64,000 nt of DNA from Halictus rubicundus (Eukaryota; Arthropoda; Insecta; Hymenoptera; Halictidae): the NCBI RefSeq assembly GCF_050948215.1, contig NC_135152.1, forward strand, positions 6,668,310-6,732,309, read 5' to 3'. The notes below the pieces were generated by a model that worked only from the letters and a program-made list of their open reading frames with translations, was not told the DNA's origin and ran no database searches. Below are positions 23,745 through 37,209 of this stretch, piece after piece (position 1 is the first letter of the stretch; every line of letters begins with the position of its first letter). The translations under genes and the position numbers were made by a program.

Positions 23745-24470
23745 GATTCCAGAGAAAATTTCATCCCTCATCCCTGAAACAAATAAGAATAAAATAATTT
23801 TATTTAAGTCAAGCGCACGGAATTGTGGCGGGAAGGTTCCGGAGAAAATTGCATCCTTTATTCGTCAAACAAATAAGTATAACATATCTTAGTTTAATTT
23901 GGTAAATAATGACGGCCATTTGAACTTCAATTGGCATTGAAGATGAAGGAGAATGTAATACAAAGAATGCAGAAAAACTCATCATCCCTTACCACCAGTG
24001 TGCCGCCAAAAGCTCAGAAAAAATCATTGTACACAACACAAACAAAATATTATAGACTATCAACAAATATTTTCGATAGTGGACAATTGTCTCACTATCG
24101 AGTATTACAAAGTATTGTCGACAGAGAACGATTATGTCACTGTCTCACCCAACGTTTAAAAGTTGACGCCAACCACGGTTTGATTTCAATAAATTATAAA
24201 TTCGTGTTTGCCTCGGACTGAAATCATTGTATACAACACAGACCAAATAGAATATCAAAAAATATTTTCCGCGGAGAACAAACACTATCTCGCTCAATAT
24301 TTAGAGGTTTATGTCAATTATGAATTGTTTTCAATAAACCACGAATGTTTGTACACCTCCGGCAGAATAAAATCAATGTACACGGACAAAATAAAATACC
24401 GCAAAATATTTTCAGTAAAACCGCAGCGAATATCGAGTTCATTCTTTGTTAAACCGTCCATGAGAGTGCA
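23745..24470. repeat. Diverged direct repeats
   Basis: TTCC(A/G)GAGAAAATT...AAACAAATAAG occurs at 23745 and 23835 (90 bases apart). AATCATTGTA(C/T)ACAACACA occurs at about 24021 and 24228, with a third related AATCAATGTACACGGACAAA at about 24369. Spacings of 207 and 141 and many differences indicate old tandem duplications. No element class is recognised. Confidence 0.55.
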
Positions 24471-24474
24471 CTAA

Positions 24475-25303
24475 CATAATCTGGCGCGGCTGTAATCAGC
24501 GTTCGACCCCGTGCCGATGGCCGCTCTCTGCGTACATTTTAATTCCGTAACGCATTTGCAATATATTTAAAACACATTTGAAAGTATCGAATGACGACCG
24601 CGGGTGTGACTGGACATTACAACGCGAGGGGTTGAAATCATTATAAATTGTGCTCGCTGGCGATTCGCGCGATACATAGTACAGCATATTTAACGCGGAA
24701 TTGGGAAGCGCGTGCCGATATACGCGCGGTCAGATTTCTGCATGCTCACGCAATTTCGTGCACGATCGGTGAAATCCATTAGGGTTTGAAAGCACGGGCA
24801 AAAGAGAGAGAGGGGGGGGGGAGAATACTAGAGGAAGAGATTAAAAAAAGAAGGGAGGGTGGCGGTTGATGGCTCTCTAATTCGTATTTAAGTCAACGAG
24901 TCACGAGTGTTTCGGCGCTCGGCCTCGTCCCGGATTTATTTCCTCGTTACTCACCATTGAGGAATAGAGTGTCGAACTTCTGTTAATTAAAAACACTATT
25001 ACCCGCTCGAATGGCGCGCGCGCGTCGGATCGGCAAACGAACCCCCATTGTCGGGAAATTAATTCGGACGGGGACCGGTTCGAATAATAATTGCGATTCC
25101 CTGTTTTCCTTCCCGAAATTCCACTTTGTCCGCCCGTTTAAACGCCGAACTGCAAACACGCGATTGTTAACCGTTTTTCTCCATTTGTTTGTTCACAGAG
25201 CTGTCGCGACGCTGGCCTCATCGGCTCCATTTCGGTGAGTGCTGATCGTTATTGTTACATATTTCGCGTTTTTCTTAAACAGGACGCTGCCCTCTGAAAC
25301 AGC
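24475..25303. other. Non-coding stretch
   Basis: GC-rich patches and a run of 10 G at 24812-24821. An alternating GC run (ATGGCGCGCGCGCGTCGG) lies near 25011. Frames are short and overlapping. Confidence 0.4.
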
Positions 25304-25307
25304 TTAA

Positions 25308-25926
25308 GGGGGCCGGCAGGCATTTGGCCTTGACTGGCACGCTATGTTACGCTGTGCCTTTTTTCTAGTCATTTTACGTCTTAAATAAGTAAGTAGTCAA
25401 TTAAAAATGCATACCACCGTGTTTGTATATATCTTTGCTACGTCTGTCCAGAGCCTTTTTTTCGATACGAACACTAAATCTCTCGAAATTAAGAGAATCT
25501 CTCTGCAATATACGTATATGAACTTGCAAGGGTCAACATCTTGACAAATTGACGCTTCAATATTGCAATGAGCAGTTTAAAAGTGGTCACTTGTGTTTCC
25601 TAAAAGTCCAATCTACGTCTGTCCAGAGCCCAAATTGCGAATTTCTACCTCATCGTGGAGTAATTTGTAATATTCGGCAGAAAACTCGCTTCCTGAAGCA
25701 AGTATGACGTCACGAGATGGCTGCCACAGAGAGATTCTCTTAATTTCGGGAGATTTAGTGTTCGTATCGAAAAAAAAGGCTCTGGACAGACGTAGCAAAG
25801 ACATGTACAAACACGGTGGTATGCATTTTTAATTGATTACTTACTTATTTAAGACGTAAAATGTCTAGAAAAAAATGCACAGCGTAACATAGCGTGCCAG
25901 TCAAGGCCAAATGGCTGCCGGCCCCC
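25308..25926. mobile_element. Foldback element with ~200-bp arms and TTAA target duplication
   Basis: The 619-bp element lies between TTAA at 25304-25307 and TTAA at 25927-25930. The left arm, about 25308-25505, begins GGGGGCCGGCAGGCATTTGG; the right arm, 25727-25926, is its reverse complement at roughly 95% identity by eye. The 220-base spacer contains a further copy of the arm-internal motif TACGTCTGTCCAGAGCC near 25613. There is no transposase frame. If transcribed through, it would fold into a hairpin of about 200 base pairs. The TTAA duplication suggests piggyBac-type mobilisation. Confidence 0.9.
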
Positions 25927-26040
25927 TTAAGATGCCGGGATACTTATGCGAAAAATTAATGGGCGACTGGTGATGGACGCTTTGCGATCTTACTCGTCTT
26001 ACATTTTTCCAATCTAGTTTGATTCATTATTTGCAATGTA

Positions 26041-27319
26041 TTAGGGGGGGGGGGGCATAAGTAATCAATTATTTTGAAATCTAAAACAAACTTTGTAATG
26101 AATTCAGGTTTTTATTTCTTAATTTATTATATAATCTCCATCGTTATCAAGGACAGTTTGCCATCTTTCCTGCAAATTTTCAATCCCCCTCTTATAGAAA
26201 TCCAGGGTTCGTCAAGCAAAATATGACTCAAGGTGCCTCCTTACATCTTCTACAGAAGTGAATGTTTTATTTCTTAAGTAATGCTTCAGAAATCTGAAAA
26301 GATGATAGGTCAGAGGGAGCAATATCCGGTGAGTACGGGGGGTGTGGTAAAATTTCCCATTGCAATTCTTTGATTTTTTCCTGAGTGAGTTTCGCTGTAT
26401 GGGGCCGGGCGTTGTCAATTTGCAGTATTAAACCTTTTCTGTGGACTAAAGATGCCTTCTTTTTCAATAGTTTTGATTGCAGCAGTTGTAACTGCTGACA
26501 ATATAACTGAGCAGTAACTGTTTCCCCAGGTTTCAACAACTCAAAGTGAATTATGCCACGACAGTCCACCACATGCACAGTAACACCTTTCTAAGTGATA
26601 AGCTAGGTTTACGGGTTGATATTGCGGTTTGATTTGCAGAAAGCCATTGCTTGGAACGCTTTATGTTATCATAAAGAATCCATTTTTCATCTCCGGTAAC
26701 GATTCTGCTAGGAAATGGATCTCTACGAAATCTGGATAGCAATGAAGTGCAAATTGATCGACGAATATTCTTGTTGGTCTCAGATAATTCATGCGGTACA
26801 CATTTTCCTTGCCTATATGCCTTTCCCATTTTGTGTAGGTGCCTTTGTATAGTTGACCATGTCGACCCAAGGCTGCTCGATAATTCTTGTATACTTAATT
26901 TTGGATCAGCTTCCACTAGAGATTTTAGGGTGTCATTATCAAAATCAACTGGTCGTCCACTTCGAGGCCTGTCAGAGAGATGATAATCACCAGCAGCAAA
27001 CCTTCTGAACCAACGTTGACACTTGTTGACCTTCAATACATCTCCATAAACATCGCAAATTTTCTTCGTTGTTACCGTTGCATTAAATCCCGCATGAAAA
27101 TGAAAAAGTATGCAATGACGAATATGATCCTCGGAGGGTACGGAGGTCGCCATTTTATTACGGGGTTGTAAAAAAAATTATACTTTTTAGAATATTTTGA
27201 ACACAGGCTGCTTTACCGAAAACTGTTAAAGGATACGTGCTTCCTCTTCAGCGATCGATACCGAATTAAATGCAAAACAAATTCTTTGCAAATAATTGAT
27301 TACTTATGGGTACCCCTAA
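26041..27319 (-). mobile_element. mariner element, copy 1 (1279 bp)
   Basis: TA duplications lie at 26039-26040 and 27320-27321. The left end TTAGGGG followed by a G run (12 G) and CATAAGTAATCAATTATTT is matched on the other strand at the right end by TTAGGGGTACCCATAAGTAATCAATTATTT, giving terminal inverted repeats of about 30 bases. The length is normal for mariner. The transposase gene is on the minus strand and is broken (separate entry). The whole element is closely similar to 49764-51037. Confidence 0.95.
26119..27153 (-). pseudogene. mariner transposase, frameshifted (copy 1)
   Basis: A mariner transposase cuts and pastes its element at TA sites using a DDD catalytic triad. Translation from the ATG at 27153 gives an N-terminal helix-turn-helix region, WFRRFAAGD and SDRPRSGRP linker motifs, and the first catalytic segment TGDEKWILYDN. 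A one-base loss near 26565 (compare copy 2) breaks the frame after CMWW. The next frame holds DNARPHTA and YSPDIAPSD, with 34 residues between the two aspartates, as in DD34D mariners. A one-base gain near 26309 breaks it again, and the last frame has an in-frame TGA at 26212-26214 before the usual C-terminal WQTVLDNDGDY block. The region would encode about 345 residues if intact, the family norm. It cannot make a functional enzyme as it stands. Family assignment is firm; the subfamily is not assigned. Confidence 0.95.
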
Positions 27320-27321
27320 TA

Positions 27322-29690
27322 CAGGAGTTGGTGAAGAAATGAAGAAAAATTCGCAGTCCAGCTGACTTTTTCTGAAAAATTCAATACGCAAACTCCCTTC
27401 TGTGCAGCCATACGAACGCATTCGCGTCTCCCGTCGGCTCTGACGTTTATGAAACGCACGGGTAGAACAATGTAACATGGTTTGTCGCGACAATTTCTGC
27501 GCTCTGAAGGTTCCGCGACAGGAAAATCGCCGTCGAAGGGGAAGAGTTCGATTTCAATCCCGTTGGAATAGGCGGCGAGGGTTGTTACGCGTCGATAACG
27601 CGAGCGCGAGCATAGTTTCTGACGTGACAGAAATCGATCGTTTGCAGCCGGGGAGAGCTTATTCTTGGTCCGCTGGCCAGAAATTCGCCGGAAATGACTG
27701 TTCCTCGTGTATGTTCCGGCAGTCAGCCGCGAGATTTATCGCGAATTTTCGTGCCTCGATCTCGACGGCCACGGACGTTGGCGTCGGCGTCGGCGTCGGC
27801 GTCGGCGACGCGACCGACTACACTCGGTCCAAAAGCTCGGGCTCGCTTTCACTTGCTTGCGAAATGTTCGCATGCGTCCGCCTATAGTCGATGCACTTCC
27901 GTGCGTTGCCACGATTTGATGGGCTTCGACGATAAAGACCGAGCTTTCCGCCCGGATAACTCATTCGGGCTTTGAACCGTAGGCTTTGCCGGCTATCGCA
28001 ACCGCGAAACAAGCGAAATCTGCTAATCCGATCGCTTTTTGCGAACCGATACGCGCCTCGGCCGTGATCGGTGCTCGCCAATAAATAGAACACTCTACGA
28101 TTTTTCTCTCCTTCTATTTTTCACTATTTTTGCTTCCAGTTTAGCGTTGGATGTTCGCACTGTCCCCTGTTCGATTTTTGTTGGCATGGAAGTATCAGAA
28201 GATTTTAATCATTTCAATAAAACAATTAATAACGATCGTTGACGATCGATTTATAACGCGTCTGAGATATTCTCGACAAAATCGGTCTCTCGAGCAGACT
28301 ATATTCGAAAGCATAAAACATCATCGCTGTACCTCAGGGCATTTCCGATAATTCTGACGAGCGGCACACTATATTAACCCGTTCGCCATCGCTGTCGATT
28401 ATAGTCTGCCTGCTATAGTAATCACAGGTCTCTATCGAAATGGCTGTAATCGACATCGGTGTCGAATGCATCGTAATTTGACTAAAGTCATTTGAATACA
28501 TAATCGTCGCATTACCGGTAGCATCGATTATAACACCTCGTTATAACGTTTTTCTGCCGATTGCAAATTCACCAACCGTTTCATGCAATCGATAGCTTGA
28601 TCTCCGAATTTACTGAATTTTCCGAATTTTGTACGATTCCTCGAGTTTCTCTGTCACTTTAGGCAGCAAAAGGGATCGCATGATGATTCCGAAAATGATC
28701 CAGGCTATCGAAAGAGCTCGTACATCACGCGTGACGCGCAGCTATTCGCTATTTTAGTGCGGACAATGCGCATTATGTACAGCCCCCCTCCCACCCCCTG
28801 CGATTTTATTGCCTCGCATAAATCTGCTTTGGACGATGCGTATATTGACGATAAATCACGCTAGGCGGTGAAAAGAAGGATTCGAGGGCTTTAGCAGTGT
28901 GTGGCAGACGGTAAGATGCGTGAAAAATGCTTAGTTGACAGAGGCTCTCCCCGACCTAACTAGCTGAAATTGATTTTCTTTATCGTTGTCTAGAAAAAAA
29001 AGGGATGCTCCCTGCGCGTACACGCCATTTATAGACTACGGTTGCGTTTAGAAGAGGGGTAAATATGTTACTGGGGCAACGTGTTTGTGCCTTGCCCATT
29101 TATCATTCCGCGAGCCGCGCGTGCATTATCATAATTATTCAACGACTCTAATTCTCTCGCTTTATAAAATAGAGGAATGCCCGAGCGAGATAAAAATGTC
29201 CCAGTAAAATACGAGAAACTTGAGACAGATAAAAATGCAATGAACACGTAATATCACTTGATACAAAAGCCAAACACATTTGGCGCAATAATTACGACGT
29301 ACAAGAATCAGTTTTAATATTTCAGCGTTGAAGAACTACAAAAAGGGTTGGAATTCAATACATTAATTGTGCCGTGCAAGGGTGAGTTTCAATTTTTTTT
29401 TATATTTGTCTTTGAAGGGTTAAATTCAGCCCTGGCAACATGAAAATAAAAATTGATGACCGTGAAAACTATTGGAAACAGAAGACATGATAAAATATGC
29501 TGGAAAGGGTAAAAAAAAATATAATATATCTTTTTATAGGGAAGATCGTGAAGCGAGAAGCAACCCCTAAACTCGAAGGGTGCGACACACATCGTTCTCC
29601 CGGCACTTTATTATTTATTAGCGGGAGAACAGCGAGACGACGAGGGTCAAATCTCGTCGAAAATATCCACGGATTGAAGAGCACTGCAGT
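27322..29690. other. Non-coding stretch with a GGCGTC hexamer repeat
   Basis: About 4.5 units of GGCGTC occur at 27780-27807 in a GC-rich block (27480-28090). The rest alternates between moderate and AT-rich composition. Short frames occur in all directions in the GC block, and none is recognised. A TTAACCCGTTCGCC near 28377 may be a solitary piggyBac-type MITE end. Confidence 0.45.
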
Positions 29691-31250
29691 AAACGCGAAG
29701 GGTGCGCACCCTTCCCTCTCCGACTCCTGCACCCACCCCCTTCAGAACACGCCATCCCTTATCCAACGTCGCATTGTGCGTGTCCCATTGTGTCTAGTCC
29801 ACAAGGGCGTATTCCCGTTTTTTCCCTGTTCCTCTATCTTCCTGCCACCACCCCCCCCCTGCAACCCCCTATTTTCTGCTGCGCCACCGCCACTTTTTCC
29901 GCCCCCTCGCGATCCACCTCCTTTCGTCTCTCTGTCTTCTCGTTCTTGTTTATTCTTCGCCGAACATCTTCGTATCCCCAACTCGCTTTCCCCGGGATCT
30001 CACCCCCTTCCAACCCCCTGTACATTTTTGGCTCTGATCTCTTGCCCCTGGCCTCTTTGATCTCCGGCAACCCCTCGGACAGTTTCCCACCCCCGCGTGT
30101 ACTCTTGCCGTTTGTAACGGTGATACTAATTATTAAAACGCGAGAAAAACTTTCTCTGTGAACTTCCCCTCTCGAAATTTTTCATCCCCCTTTCTCCTCC
30201 GCGTCTTGCCCTTTATGGCTCCCCGAGACAAGAGAATTTTTTTCATCAACATCTCTTACCATGGAAGCGTGAATCGACGATGGATGCTGTATTTCTTTAG
30301 TTTTATTTTAACTGGAATTAATTTGTTTTGCAGTATTTAACTTTCAGATGTCTCTCCGTTGCTTGCTTCTCGCTGTTCTTCATACACCACGTGTTCTCTA
30401 TTTTCAACGTGTTTTTATTGTGTTATTCCCATCGTTGTCGGCACTGTTTTGTAAAATAACCACCCCTACATTTTCCTCTCGCATCGACAACCCGTCATCG
30501 TTCTTTGTCTATCTGGTCTCTTCAGTTCTCCCCCCGATTCCTTTGGTTTTTTTATTCCACCCCCATCTTCGATCCCCTCCGCGAATATTTTCCTCGGTTC
30601 TCGCTCTCGAACCCTGTCCCTTTCTTCACCTGTTCGCGCACTCTATTTCTCAATAAGACCACCACCGCGCGCCCTCTTCATGGCCGTCCTGTCTCTGGTT
30701 TTATTTCTTCGTTTCCCGAGTAGCACGCGATTTTTTTCGCTCCTCGAACATTACTCGTATCTTTTCGTTCGTTTTATTTCTCGCGGTATCTGGCGCGCTT
30801 TCTATTTTTATTTTGCATCAAGAACCCTCCCAACTTCTTTTTTTCTTCTCTTCTCACCAGCCCCGGTGTTACGCTTGTCTTCTCCTTTTTCTTCTTCTTC
30901 TTCTTCTTCGTCTTCTCGTTCTTCCTTCTTCTTCTTTCATTTATCACACCGCGGGGGTGATTCTTTCGCGGTTTTTCTTTTTCCATCCGTGATACCTTGC
31001 ATTTTCTTACAATTCGATTCCCACCTCGGCGGCGTCCCTGAATGCGAGCTGGTTCTTCATCCGCGTCTCGTTTTTCCTTTTTATAGCCGCATTCATGTTT
31101 ATTCTGTCCGCAATTGTCTACGGTTCTTTGTGTCCCGCGACCGTGTCCGCACATTCTTACGCTATTTCCAACGGCGACCCTTTTGTTCGCCTCTCGTTAA
31201 TACTCCTCTCTGGCTTTCGCGCGTGTTTTCATCCCTGATTAGTGTACTCC
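29690..31250. other. Pyrimidine-rich strand-asymmetric segment
   Basis: For about 1.5 kb the + strand is dominated by C and T (CCCCCT, TTCTTC, TCTCGTT), with a TTC/TCT microsatellite at 30890-30930. Long plus-strand frames (up to 265 codons, 30680-31477) read as Phe/Ser/Leu/Pro-rich low complexity and are explained by the composition; the minus strand gives Lys/Glu/Arg-rich mirrors. I see no gene. Confidence 0.65.
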
Positions 31251-31423
31251 CTCTGGAAAATTGTAAATACACCCGTTTGAAATGGCTGCGCTCATATTTT
31301 ATTCCGAACGGCACGGAACTCGTTCGGTCGTCTTCGATATTCTCTCGTCACGGATTAACAATACCGTTGACAAGCAGTTTTTGTTTAACCACGCCTATCT
31401 GCATTTTCAACGAGTCAGAACTC

Positions 31424-31612
31424 GACTGCGGATCTTCATGCGAGATAAAAATGTTCTGCAACGATTCTGTACGGTAGGAGTTAAATAAACATTCATTTCA
31501 TCCCTTAATAGATTTTCTACTGTGGAAACATCGTAATAATATTCCTAGATTTTTCTAATCTTTTACTGTTTTATATTTCATCCATCCAACTTTTTCATAA
31601 AAATCCGCAGTC
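31424..31612. mobile_element. MITE A, complete copy (189 bp)
   Basis: The left end is GACTGCGGATCTTCATGCGA and the right end TTCATAAAAATCCGCAGTC. The flanking dinucleotides are TC and TG, so the TA duplication has mutated on both sides or been lost. The interior is AT-rich without a frame. Confidence 0.82.
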
Positions 31613-33715
31613 TGGTCGCTTATTAGAATTATCAGGGGAGGAAACAAATTTTTAATTGTTTCCTTGTACCTGCAGTCTATTTGTTGTATTCGAGTTAAAC
31701 GATCGCAAAAGAAATTCCCACGCCAGTTCTCTCATCGCAATTCAGCATAATCGACGTCAACACTGCGAAACGATTAAGAAATCGCTTTAAGGGGGTAGAG
31801 ATGCCAGAAATCGTGAGTACCAGCCGTCAACGGTGTTCAAAGGCTGATGCGCAGCTCCCCGCAGCAATCGCCGTTAATTGTCTCAGGGAAAATCAAGCCC
31901 AGTTAAATCTCTAATTAGAATTTACAACGTTCCCGAACGGAGAGCCCGCAGCCGGTGGAAAAACTTTTCATCGTCTGTTTCTACCCGCTTTCCCGGGCAT
32001 CGGTTTCTCTTATTTCCACCCCCGGAGTCAAGGTGGTGGAAAACGGGGGTTGCCACCGCCGAAAACCAGCGAGGGGGTGCGGAAACGAGGGGGTCCGACT
32101 GGTGCAGGGGTGGCTGTTTCGAAGGGGTGGCTCGTTAGTGTCGCACCCTCCTGCGCGCGGGGGTGGCGACGCGTCTCCGTAAAATTGAATCTTTTGTTTC
32201 TACGACGTCACCTTTCGGAGGAAGTCGCATTGTGTCGCGGCGGTGGGCCACGCACGCACCCCTTCCTTTTATTATTATCGCCACCAACCGCCATAATAAC
32301 CTGGCGAACCTAAGGGAAAATCGCGAAGTCATTAGTTAACCCTTTGCGCCCTGAATTTCGCTCGATTCTGACGAGCCACGCACGCACCCCCTCGTTTCAT
32401 TACTATCGTGGGCAACCACCGTGCAGCAAACCTTGTCGAAAATTGCAATGGTTATTATTCAATGTTAACCCCTTTACATTTTTGTTCAATTTTTGTGCCG
32501 ACTAGTCTCTAGCATTTTCAGTGTTTTATTTCAAATGTACTTCGAAAGACTGCTGCATGATTGGTATTGATATTAAAGAATTCTTTTTAGTAATTCTATT
32601 GGAAGTTTGTAGATACATGTGCATTGCTTATGCAAGTAAAAACAGAATCGATATAGTGAAAAATATGGAGCATATCCAAACTGAAAATTTAACGCATAAA
32701 TAATTGAATATTAATACATTTGTGCAAGAATCAGCTGCGCGACTTAGATATGATATTTTGTGTATTACATTTTTAAAGTGTTCCCTATATTTTTCACTTG
32801 TATTTTCGCACTTCTACTTATGTTTCTGTATCATTTACTCGTATGTTCGCTATAGTACATTCACACGTTTGTATTTAAGTGTACAGATGCCTATTTTATA
32901 TCTATGTTCGCAGTAAGCTTTTACTTTATATTGCATTTATAATCATTTTTTAATAATGTACAATTTCTTATTTGTATATAATATTTACAGTACTGATACA
33001 ATTATATCATTTTTTACAACGTGTATATTTTATTCTATTCTAAATCGAGGATTTAGAACCAAATATTTTACATGGAAATTCCATTTTTTAAATATTTACG
33101 TCTTTATTATGAAAGCAGTAAAAGTTATGAATTTCGGTGGCCGGAAGAAGTAGTTTGTCGCACACTGTGCGAGCGAGGGGGTGCGTCACGCTCCGCTTCG
33201 GGGGTGCAAAGCCACGAGATCGAAATTCCGTTCGACGAGAAACAGAAGTCGACGGGAAATCAATTTGCCATTTTTTCTTTCGTGCTCGTTTTTCGCCTCT
33301 CGTGCGCGACCGCCACCCCCTGCCGTTATTTGCGCTGACAATGAGTGGGAGAATTAAGGTGGCGCGAAAACTGCTCGGAGTTAATGGGTTCCGGAAGAGG
33401 AATCGACTGCGCGGGAAAAGTTACTTTCCTGGTTTTCTTGCGTGAGCTTCTCTTGAGCGCCCCGGGAATTTTGGGTAACCGGGAAATTTGAATTGCACTG
33501 GCTCCGTGTAAGAGAGATTCATTGCGTTTTATTCCCGCGTTTTGGTTCCTATTGCCGGCAATTTCTGAAGAACTAAAACACTCGATGTAATTTAACCACT
33601 TCTTTAGCGTTCAATCCTAGTCATTTTACTAGAACTTGTAAAAGGACTATGAAAAAGTAAAATTGCATTAGACTCCTACAAACTCCTGCAGAACGAAGGT
33701 GAATTATTAACACTT
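31613..33715. other. Non-coding stretch
   Basis: A GC-rich block lies at 31920-32330; it holds CCACGCACGCACCCC near 32257, which recurs near 32375 as part of a diverged direct repeat. TTAACCCTTTGCGCCC at 32336 resembles a solitary piggyBac-type MITE end. Bases 32440-33110 are very AT-rich. No gene is recognised. Confidence 0.45.
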
Positions 33716-33719
33716 TTAA

Positions 33720-33960
33720 CCCTTTGCACTCGAGCGGTGACTCTGAAGCAGCACTAGAAATTATTGTGGTATTATTTCAATGAAATTACGAGAAATTTTA
33801 CAAAATATTTGTTACATTACAAAATTTGTATTTAAGAGATTACTAAACATTTAAATATTATATGTGGAAATCGGATCAGTTTCGTATGAATAAAATGAAA
33901 ATATTCTAAGACGGAAGAAAACTTTAGTTTTAGAATGAAAATAGCGCCGAGTGCAAAGGG
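33720..33960. mobile_element. piggyBac-type MITE (family B), copy 2
   Basis: The 241-bp element lies between TTAA at 33716-33719 and TTAA at 33961-33964. The termini are CCCTTTGCACTCGAGCGG and, on the other strand, CCCTTTGCACTCGGCGCT. The interior is clearly related to, but diverged from, the copy at 13830. Confidence 0.88.
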
Positions 33961-33964
33961 TTAA

Positions 33965-36900
33965 TCCTTTGAGAAAGAGGATTTTGAAAAATGCTAACGA
34001 AGCATGTAAAAATATTTTCCTCAAAAAACTACTCTTCAAATTAAATCATACATTTACAACTCCGGGAAGGTGCATAATTTATGCTCGAAATGGCTTCAAT
34101 TTATTGACGGTTCGACCTGAAAGGGTTAAAAGTTAAGCTTAACTGTCGCTTAAATAAATTTTACGATGTTCGCTTTTCTCCTCTATAAATGAAAGGATTA
34201 AGGGGAATTATATCGTATGCGAATAAAGGGGATACGCGTACTAATTAGTTCCTGAAACGCCTGAAACAGTTTGTACACTTGAATACAATTTTCACGAGCA
34301 CATACAGACACTTTTTCTTCCGTTGGTGAAAGCGTTACGAAAAAATAGCAATTAGTTGGTGAAACGCCTAAAACAGCGTACAAACAGTTTTTCGCATCCC
34401 AAAGAGGCTCTCACGCTAATTTCGCGTAGAATAGAATTTCCGCGGTGCCCGATTCGCTCATCTTGCCCGTAACGGCCGCTATTTTGTTATTTTCTTCACA
34501 CCGGCGTCCCGCCGTTGAGAGGGTGCATTTAAGTTTAATTCCACCTCCATTATATCGCGATCCCAGCGACAGGGAAACCGGCGAGAGCCCGCTGCACGGG
34601 GTAAAGTCCTCGAATTTTAATTACTGCGAACTATCCCGCGTCTCGTCCCGGCATAATACGCCCGCACCCCTTGCGAGCAGCGCGAGACACGTGTGCCGGC
34701 GAAAAGAACGCGGGGGGTGAGAACACACTGGCGGAGGGGGGTGGAGAAAGGGCCAGGACAAAGAGATTCGTGGCCGCAACGGGGCACTTTTATATCGAGA
34801 TGTCGCCCTCCGAGAGAGACGCGTGTCAACGCCGAAAAATTTATTTAGTGTCCCAGCAGACGCCCGGAACAATATTATTTCATTTCGACTGGCAGCCCCA
34901 CGTCGCCGCGAAGAAGACGAATGAAGATCGCCGGAGGTGAGAACTGCGCTGCAAATACTGCCGGTGCAGTCTTACGGACGCCATTGTTTTTCGGAAATTT
35001 TCAGCGAATTTTTGTCGAAAATTTTCTCGACGTGCTCCATCACAAATATTTGCAGTCCTACTTACGCTTACTACTCTGCGTCGGAAAAATGGTTGTGAAA
35101 TTAATCGTTTCGTAGAAATAAGATGGAAAATGAATTATCATACTGAGGAACACGGATAATATTGTATAATATTTAATACTGTTTTACGAGGTCAGAATGT
35201 TTGTGCAGAATCAAGTTTGTCTACATGTAACACGGGGGTGGAATTAATTGGTACACGTGACACTCCGCGTACGTGGACGCGAATGAAACTGGAAACACGG
35301 GGTATTGAGCGAATGTTTGAAATTTAAATGATCACCAGAGCTCCGTTCTTTTTTCTTTTTACGGAAGTCTGATTTTCATGCAAAGACCTCCGAATTTTTC
35401 TTGTGTATTTTATCCTTTGCATCTATTGTAAAATAATTTACCAGTTCAACTCTGACTTTTGGCAATGTTCATTAAACTCCCTGTGAAGTTTCTCTGCGCG
35501 AATGTTGTTAAAATGAATGTTTAGTGTAGTTTTCGTGAACCAAGCCTTATTCACGCGAACGTCAGTATTTCCCTAATTATTTGCAGCGTAGTTATTGCAA
35601 AATTCAGTGTACCTGCCGAGCGCGACAGTAAAGTCTCCAAGTTTCGTTTAGCAGAAACGATGCATTCATAGGGAGTTGTTTAACAAATTTACGTCTTGCA
35701 TAACAAAAATCGCAAAAAATTGTATGCTGTACACATTCTAGGTATTTTAATAAGGTAGCATAAAGTAGTGACTTTTAGTGCTCCATAAGTTCAGTATTAA
35801 TCCATAGCGTGACGGCTGTTCTAAATTATTCAATCAACATCGTTTCGCAGACCGTGGCGCATTATGCAAATTAGAAATTGCAGCCTACCAAGCTCGGCGA
35901 AATTAGGGAAAATTGATTGATCGTCGTGGAGGCCACTTTTCATCCCCTAAATGCGCCCTTAAATGAAACTTCAAATGAAACCGCCCGTGTCTGAATAGGC
36001 AAGCTTTTTTTTCAGAGCGGCTGGCAGTATCGATCGGGATCGCTAAAGGCCACGCTCAGACAGCCAAGTCATAGCTCGATCGTCTATCTTACCGGATAAA
36101 TGGAATTGGACAGTTCCGCGAACTCTGTCCCGCGCTCGCAGCCCTGCCGCGCGTCCTCTCGCTCTCTTCTTCGCGCGAAACTCCCGGCAACGAAAGTTAA
36201 ATTGCTCCCCTCGGGACGACGACGGTCATTTCGCAGCTCGGAGACCAGCCTGGCCATAAACAGCTGTAAACAATCATCCGATTTTTCGCGTCGAGACGCC
36301 TGCCTGCACCGGGGCGGTGCCATTACCCGGGAAAATTTGCTCTGTCTCGCCTGTCACTCGACGAATTCGCATTTTTTCGGGGGTTCCTACGCTGTTGAAC
36401 AAAATATCAGAGCTTTACGTAATCCGACAAATTTCTCCTTTTACAATAATACCGTTGATTTAGTGCAGGAATGTTCACTTGAAATCGCAAACATTGTTTC
36501 ATTAACCCATCCAAGAACGCAACAGGTAATACATTTTTTCAGGATTCCATACGGCGACCCAGTTATAAATTTCGTTGACACTGCTTCGGGAGTATTATTT
36601 TTTGATGTACAGAGCTTTTCCGTGTCCGAGGACTGAATCGTCCATAATGCAGAGTCGCGGAGGCTTCCGAGTGCATTAGAATGACGTTCGAGGCAACGTT
36701 TTATTCAGGACTGTATTTCGCGATGTAACGTAAGAAAGAAGAAGCACAGCGTCAGAATTCCGAGCGGGTATACGTAGAGGATACGTGTCACGGTTACCTC
36801 CCATCGTCGTCGTCGTCGTCGTCGTCGCATAAAACATAGCGCGGGATCAGCGAGGACGAACGAGAGATCTCGAGGTCCGATGGATTTACCGTATCCATAA

Positions 36901-37055
36901 AATACACCGGATTCAATAAGAAACGTCCGACGCAGCCTGTGTTTCTTCTGTCGTCTCGGCGGGCCGTAACAGAATCATGAACACGCGATATCTGACCAGC
37001 GGGGATGCCCGTTCAGGTGGAAATCACGGGTCCCCCGTTTCCGGTCTTCGATCGA
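33965..37055. other. Non-coding stretch with a (TCG)8 microsatellite
   Basis: GC-rich blocks lie at 34440-34960 and 36040-36360, with AT-rich sequence between. (TCG)8 occupies 36804-36827. A weak MITE A-like string (GCATTATGCAAATTAG) lies near 35860. Frames up to 178 codons (36100-36636) are not recognisable. Confidence 0.4.
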
Positions 37056-37059
37056 ATGT

Positions 37060-37167
37060 TTGGCCGCGCGACTGAATTTATTCCCTGACCAATTCGAGTG
37101 CCCTGCAGATCGGACAGAGAAGGATCGAGAGAAGGAGAGAAATTCCCGGAGACAGAGCAAGATGAAG

Positions 37168-37209
<42 letters not shown>

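Noticed and set aside
30680..31477. 265-codon frame as a gene
   Set aside because: It is Phe/Ser/Leu-rich low complexity produced by a pyrimidine-rich strand and a TTC microsatellite.
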